Of a stretch of 8,169 bases of DNA, positions 5,699 through 8,169 are shown in pieces; the stretch's first letter is position 1, and every line of letters begins with the position of its first letter. The DNA comes from Blastocatellia bacterium (GTDB lineage Bacteria; Acidobacteriota; Blastocatellia; Pyrinomonadales; Pyrinomonadaceae), in assembly GCA_003175865.1 (NCBI GenBank), contig PSRF01000187.1:1-8169 (forward strand). Direction: 5' to 3'. The position numbers and the translations under genes were made by a program. The notes below the pieces were generated by a model. The model worked only from the letters and a program-made list of their open reading frames with translations, was not told where the DNA came from and did not search any database.

Positions 5699-7045
5699 TT
5701 ACCCGCGGTTCTGAATGCCCAACGCACGCATTCTTCGATACAGGTGACTACGATCGACGCCCATCATTTCAGCAGCACGCGAAACGTTACCTTCAGCTTC
5801 TTCTAACTTCCGCTGAATGAACTCGCGGTGGTAAGCATCAGTAGCTTCTTTAAATGAAGGAAATCTAAACGAGGCGGCAGGAGGTTCTTCTTTTCCATGA
5901 GGCGGAAGATCGCTGGCACTCACGATCATTCCAGGATGCATGATCACAACACGTTCGATCGTGTTCTTTAGTTCTCTGACGTTGCCGGGCCAGGAATATG
6001 ACTGCAGATCTTCGATCGCTTCAGGCAAAAACTCCTTGGGTTTACGAGCATAGGCCGTTGAGTAGTTGAGATTGAAATAGTCAACCAGCAAAGTCACGTC
6101 CTCGAGTCGCTCGCGTAATGGAGGCAACTCAAATGGAATTACATTCAACCTGTAGAACAAGTCCGCACGAAAATTTCCCTGTTCAATTTCAACATCCAAT
6201 CGTTTGTTTGTTGCTGCAATTAATCGCACATCAACAGTGATTGATGTCCCACTTCCAACAGGTTCGAATCTTTGCTCTTCCAGCACTCGCAATACCTTCG
6301 CCTGGACCTTCGGACTCATATCGCCGACTTCATCGAGAAAGATCGTGGCACCGTCGGCGAGCTCAAACTTTCCTTTCTTAGCCGCTGTGGCCCCAGTGAA
6401 AGCACCCTTGACGTGTCCAAATAGCTCGGACTCGATCAACTCCTCTGGAATTGCGGCGGAGTTCACTTCAATGAAAGGCGCGGCGGCACGACGTGATTCA
6501 GCATGAATGGCACGCGCAACCAACTCTTTGCCAGTGCCCGATTCTCCGTAGATCAAGACGCGACCATCGGTTGGAGCGACTACAGAGATCTGTTTACGCA
6601 GCGCACGCATGGCAACTGATTCGCCCACCATCGTGTACTCGCGCGCGAGCGCAGCGGCCATGTCGGCATTGATGCGCTCGAGACGTTGCTGTCGCAAAGC
6701 ATTGCGCACCGTGAGAACTGTCTTCTCAATCGACAGCGGTTTTTCAATGAAGTCAAACGCACCAAGCTTTGTCGCGCGAACTGCAGTTTCAACATTGCCG
6801 TGCCCGGAGATGATCACCACCGCCGATTCGGATCCGGCAGCGCGAAGTTGTTTCAGAGTCTCTAGACCATCGATCCCGGGTAGCCAAACATCAAGCAAGA
6901 TACAACCGTAGGCACGTTTGCCGAGCGCCTTCAAACACTCTTCGCCAGTCGCAACGGCGTCCGCGACGAAACCCTCGTCTTCCATCACGGCACGAAGCGT
7001 GTCGCGAATTCCGCGCTCGTCGTCAACTATGAGGATTGAATCCAT
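5699..7045 (-). CDS. Sigma54-dependent response regulator of the NtrX/NtrC class
   Basis: A 448-residue three-domain activator, the normal length of the family. The receiver domain (1-120) has acidic pocket D8/D9, phospho-acceptor D52, S80 and K102. The AAA+ domain (about 138-370) has Walker A GESGTGKE (167-174), the sigma54-contacting GAFTGA loop (214-219), Walker B IFLDEVGD (235-242), and the sensor and arginine-finger region RADLFYRL. The C-terminal Fis-type helix-turn-helix is GNVSRAAEMMGVDRSHLYRR (419-438). Once phosphorylated it should form a ring that remodels RNA polymerase-sigma54 at promoters with upstream sites. Its partner is very probably the NtrY-like kinase encoded immediately upstream. 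The ATG at 7043-7045 is right because the protein begins MDSILIVDDE, but no Shine-Dalgarno precedes it and the upstream DNA is repeat sequence. All key residues are intact. NtrX is favoured over NtrC because of the NtrY-like partner; the actual regulon is unknown. Confidence 0.9.
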   Translation of the reverse strand: MDSILIVDDERGIRDTLRAVMEDEGFVADAVATGEECLKALGKRAYGCILLDVWLPGIDGLETLKQLRAAGSESAVVIISGHGNVETAVRATKLGAFDFIEKPLSIEKTVLTVRNALRQQRLERINADMAAALAREYTMVGESVAMRALRKQISVVAPTDGRVLIYGESGTGKELVARAIHAESRRAAAPFIEVNSAAIPEELIESELFGHVKGAFTGATAAKKGKFELADGATIFLDEVGDMSPKVQAKVLRVLEEQRFEPVGSGTSITVDVRLIAATNKRLDVEIEQGNFRADLFYRLNVIPFELPPLRERLEDVTLLVDYFNLNYSTAYARKPKEFLPEAIEDLQSYSWPGNVRELKNTIERVVIMHPGMIVSASDLPPHGKEEPPAASFRFPSFKEATDAYHREFIQRKLEEAEGNVSRAAEMMGVDRSHLYRRMRALGIQNRG

Positions 7046-7126
7046 GGGTTAGGTGTCGGGGATCAGGGGTTGGAGTCCAGTTGATCTTTGCGCTTTGTGC
7101 TTTGAACTTTGTGCCTGGTGCTTCTT
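7046..7126. repeat. Degenerate 7-nt repeat array between kinase and regulator genes (part 1)
   Basis: From 7046 the sequence can be cut without gaps into 7-nt units: GGGTTAG, GTGTCGG, GGATCAG, GGGTTGG, AGTCCAG. From 7086 the phrase CTTTGNN repeats as CTTTGCG, CTTTGTG, CTTTGAA, CTTTGTG, then the decayed units CCTGGTG and CTTCTTT. It begins directly next to the response regulator start codon and occupies what would be its ribosome binding region. Confidence 0.7.
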
Positions 7127-7144
7127 TTGGATCGATTCGATTGA

Positions 7145-7172
7145 ACTCTGGACCTTCGACTTTGGACTTTGG
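7145..7172. repeat. 7-nt repeat array between kinase and regulator genes (part 2)
   Basis: Four contiguous 7-nt units ACTCTGG, ACCTTCG, ACTTTGG, ACTTTGG end six bases short of the kinase stop codon. Parts 1 and 2 are separated by an 18-bp linker containing the near-palindrome ATCGATTCGAT (7131-7141). CTGGAC (7148-7153) is the reverse complement of GTCCAG (7075-7080) in part 1, which could fold the two parts together. Together they take up nearly all of the 133-bp gap. Confidence 0.68.
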
Positions 7173-7178
7173 ACGTCC

Positions 7179-8169
7179 CTACGCCGGCAATTCAATCACA
7201 AACTTTGCCCCTCGTGGCTCGTTCCTTTCGGCGCGAATTCTACCGCCGTGCTCCGACACAATTCTTTGCACTATCGCAAGTCCCAAACCAGTACCTGAAT
7301 CGCGCCGTGAAAAGTACGGTTGAAACAATCGTCTGTAATCACCAGGCTCAATTCCCTGCCCTGTGTCTGCGACTTCCGCTATCAATAAACTTCTCTCGGA
7401 GTCGTGCCTTGTGTTAATTCTAATCTTCTTTTCATCAACACTCGCCACAGCATTCAGCGCGTTGTCGATCAGGTTTACAAACACGCGCTTCATTTGTTCG
7501 GTATCCAACATCGCCACCGGCAACCGCTCGTCGAGAATCAACTCGATGCTCTGTCCATCAAGTCGTTCTTCATACAATCCAGTAGCCTGAACGATACTCT
7601 CATTCAAGTTTGCCGGCTCCAATCGAGTTGCAGGCAACCGAGCAAATTTTGAGAACTCGTCGACCATCGCCTTCAATCCGGCAACTTCCCTGCTGATTGT
7701 CTCTGTACACTCGGCGATTACGGATGCAACCCTCTTCTCTTCGTCGATCTCATTATGCAGCACGATCGAGTCACCATTGGTCCCATTCGTTCGTGCTCGT
7801 TGATAGCTTTTCGCGATTCTTTCGGCTGAAAGCTGGATCGGAGTCAACGGATTCTTGATCTCGTGCGCCATCCGGCGTGCAACCTCACTCCAGGCCGCCG
7901 CACGTTGCGCAGCCAACAATTCCGATAAATCTTCAATTACGAGCACAACTCCGCGGCCACTCTTTGAACTGACATTCAGAGCGGCTGCTGACATCGCCAC
8001 TGGAAGAGGTCCGTTACCGTTTGATCCGCCTTCCAATTGCGTCTGTTCTGTGGCGCGTCCCGTGCGACGCGCTCGCCTCAGCAGCCGATCGACAGCAATC
8101 CAATCTTCGTTACCAATCAACTCGTTGAAATGCTGCCCAGCACTTGGCTTCTCACCTAGTCCAAGCATT
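7179..8169 (-). CDS. NtrY-like sensor histidine kinase (C-terminal part; 5' end outside window)
   Basis: The last 329 codons of a sensor kinase. The ATG at the window edge is most likely an internal methionine, because the sequence starts in the middle of a PAS-like domain (about 1-85). Then come the dimerisation/phospho-acceptor helix with H102 in ARRMAHEIKNPLTPIQLSAE, a long second helix (about 140-178), and the ATPase domain: N box with N232 and N236 (NLIDNALNA), G1 box DTGQGI (268-273), F box LFQPYFS (281-287) and G2 box GTGLGLA (292-298). The AHEIKNPLTPIQLSAERI wording is characteristic of NtrY kinases, which also carry N-terminal membrane segments and a HAMP domain; these would lie outside. 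It would autophosphorylate at H102 and pass the phosphate to D52 of the regulator encoded downstream. All catalytic boxes are intact. The sensed signal cannot be told from this part. Confidence 0.9.
   Translation of the reverse strand, partial: MLGLGEKPSAGQHFNELIGNEDWIAVDRLLRRARRTGRATEQTQLEGGSNGNGPLPVAMSAAALNVSSKSGRGVVLVIEDLSELLAAQRAAAWSEVARRMAHEIKNPLTPIQLSAERIAKSYQRARTNGTNGDSIVLHNEIDEEKRVASVIAECTETISREVAGLKAMVDEFSKFARLPATRLEPANLNESIVQATGLYEERLDGQSIELILDERLPVAMLDTEQMKRVFVNLIDNALNAVASVDEKKIRINTRHDSERSLLIAEVADTGQGIEPGDYRRLFQPYFSRRDSGTGLGLAIVQRIVSEHGGRIRAERNEPRGAKFVIELPA

Noticed and set aside
7036..7323. Plus-strand open frames crossing the kinase-regulator gap
   Set aside because: They run through 7-nt repeats and antisense to the kinase catalytic domain, with low-complexity Phe/Cys/Leu-rich translations and no recognisable domain.

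Overview
The window looks like chromosomal DNA of a diderm (LPS-making) bacterium of roughly balanced base composition. The outer-membrane evidence is the C-terminal end of an LpxD acyltransferase at the left edge. The NtrY/NtrX-type two-component pair and 7-nt-periodic intergenic sequence remind me of Acidobacteriota of the Blastocatellia/Pyrinomonadales kind. That placement is an inference from style, not a demonstrated taxonomic assignment.

Layout, left to right: (1) The 3' end of lpxD (+ strand) stops at 254. A long imperfect 24-bp inverted repeat (255-327) follows and fills the gap to a convergent gene. (2) A minus-strand block, in transcription order: a radical SAM protein with a C-terminal SPASM/twitch-like cysteine set (3621-2455); 14 bp later an MGDG-synthase/GT28-like glycosyltransferase (2440-1250); then a 167-bp gap with a good sigma70-like promoter and a stem-loop leader; then a FabG-like short-chain dehydrogenase/reductase (1082-333). 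(3) A minus-strand gene for a membrane-anchored transglutaminase-fold protein with a C-terminal beta-rich region (5450-3780). (4) A minus-strand sigma54-type response regulator of the NtrX/NtrC class (7045-5699). It is preceded upstream by its probable partner, an NtrY-like histidine kinase whose 5' end lies outside the window (8169-7179).

How the parts may work together: the kinase and regulator form a signalling pair that would activate sigma54 promoters, but I found no good -24/-12 site in this window. The glycosyltransferase family transfers sugars to lipids or lipid-linked acceptors at the membrane. Its tight spacing with the radical SAM gene, and a reductase just downstream, suggest synthesis or modification of a glycolipid or envelope compound. 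The substrates cannot be read from sequence. The transglutaminase-like protein probably works outside the cytoplasmic membrane.

The noncoding DNA is the most unusual part. Both intergenic regions flanking the response regulator gene carry degenerate arrays with a strict 7-nt period. One of them is arranged as an inverted pair. The 133-bp array separates the kinase and regulator genes, which are usually nearly contiguous. I see no tRNA, rRNA, CRISPR, insertion sequence or phage gene. Every intergenic gap is under 300 bp and is described in the feature list.
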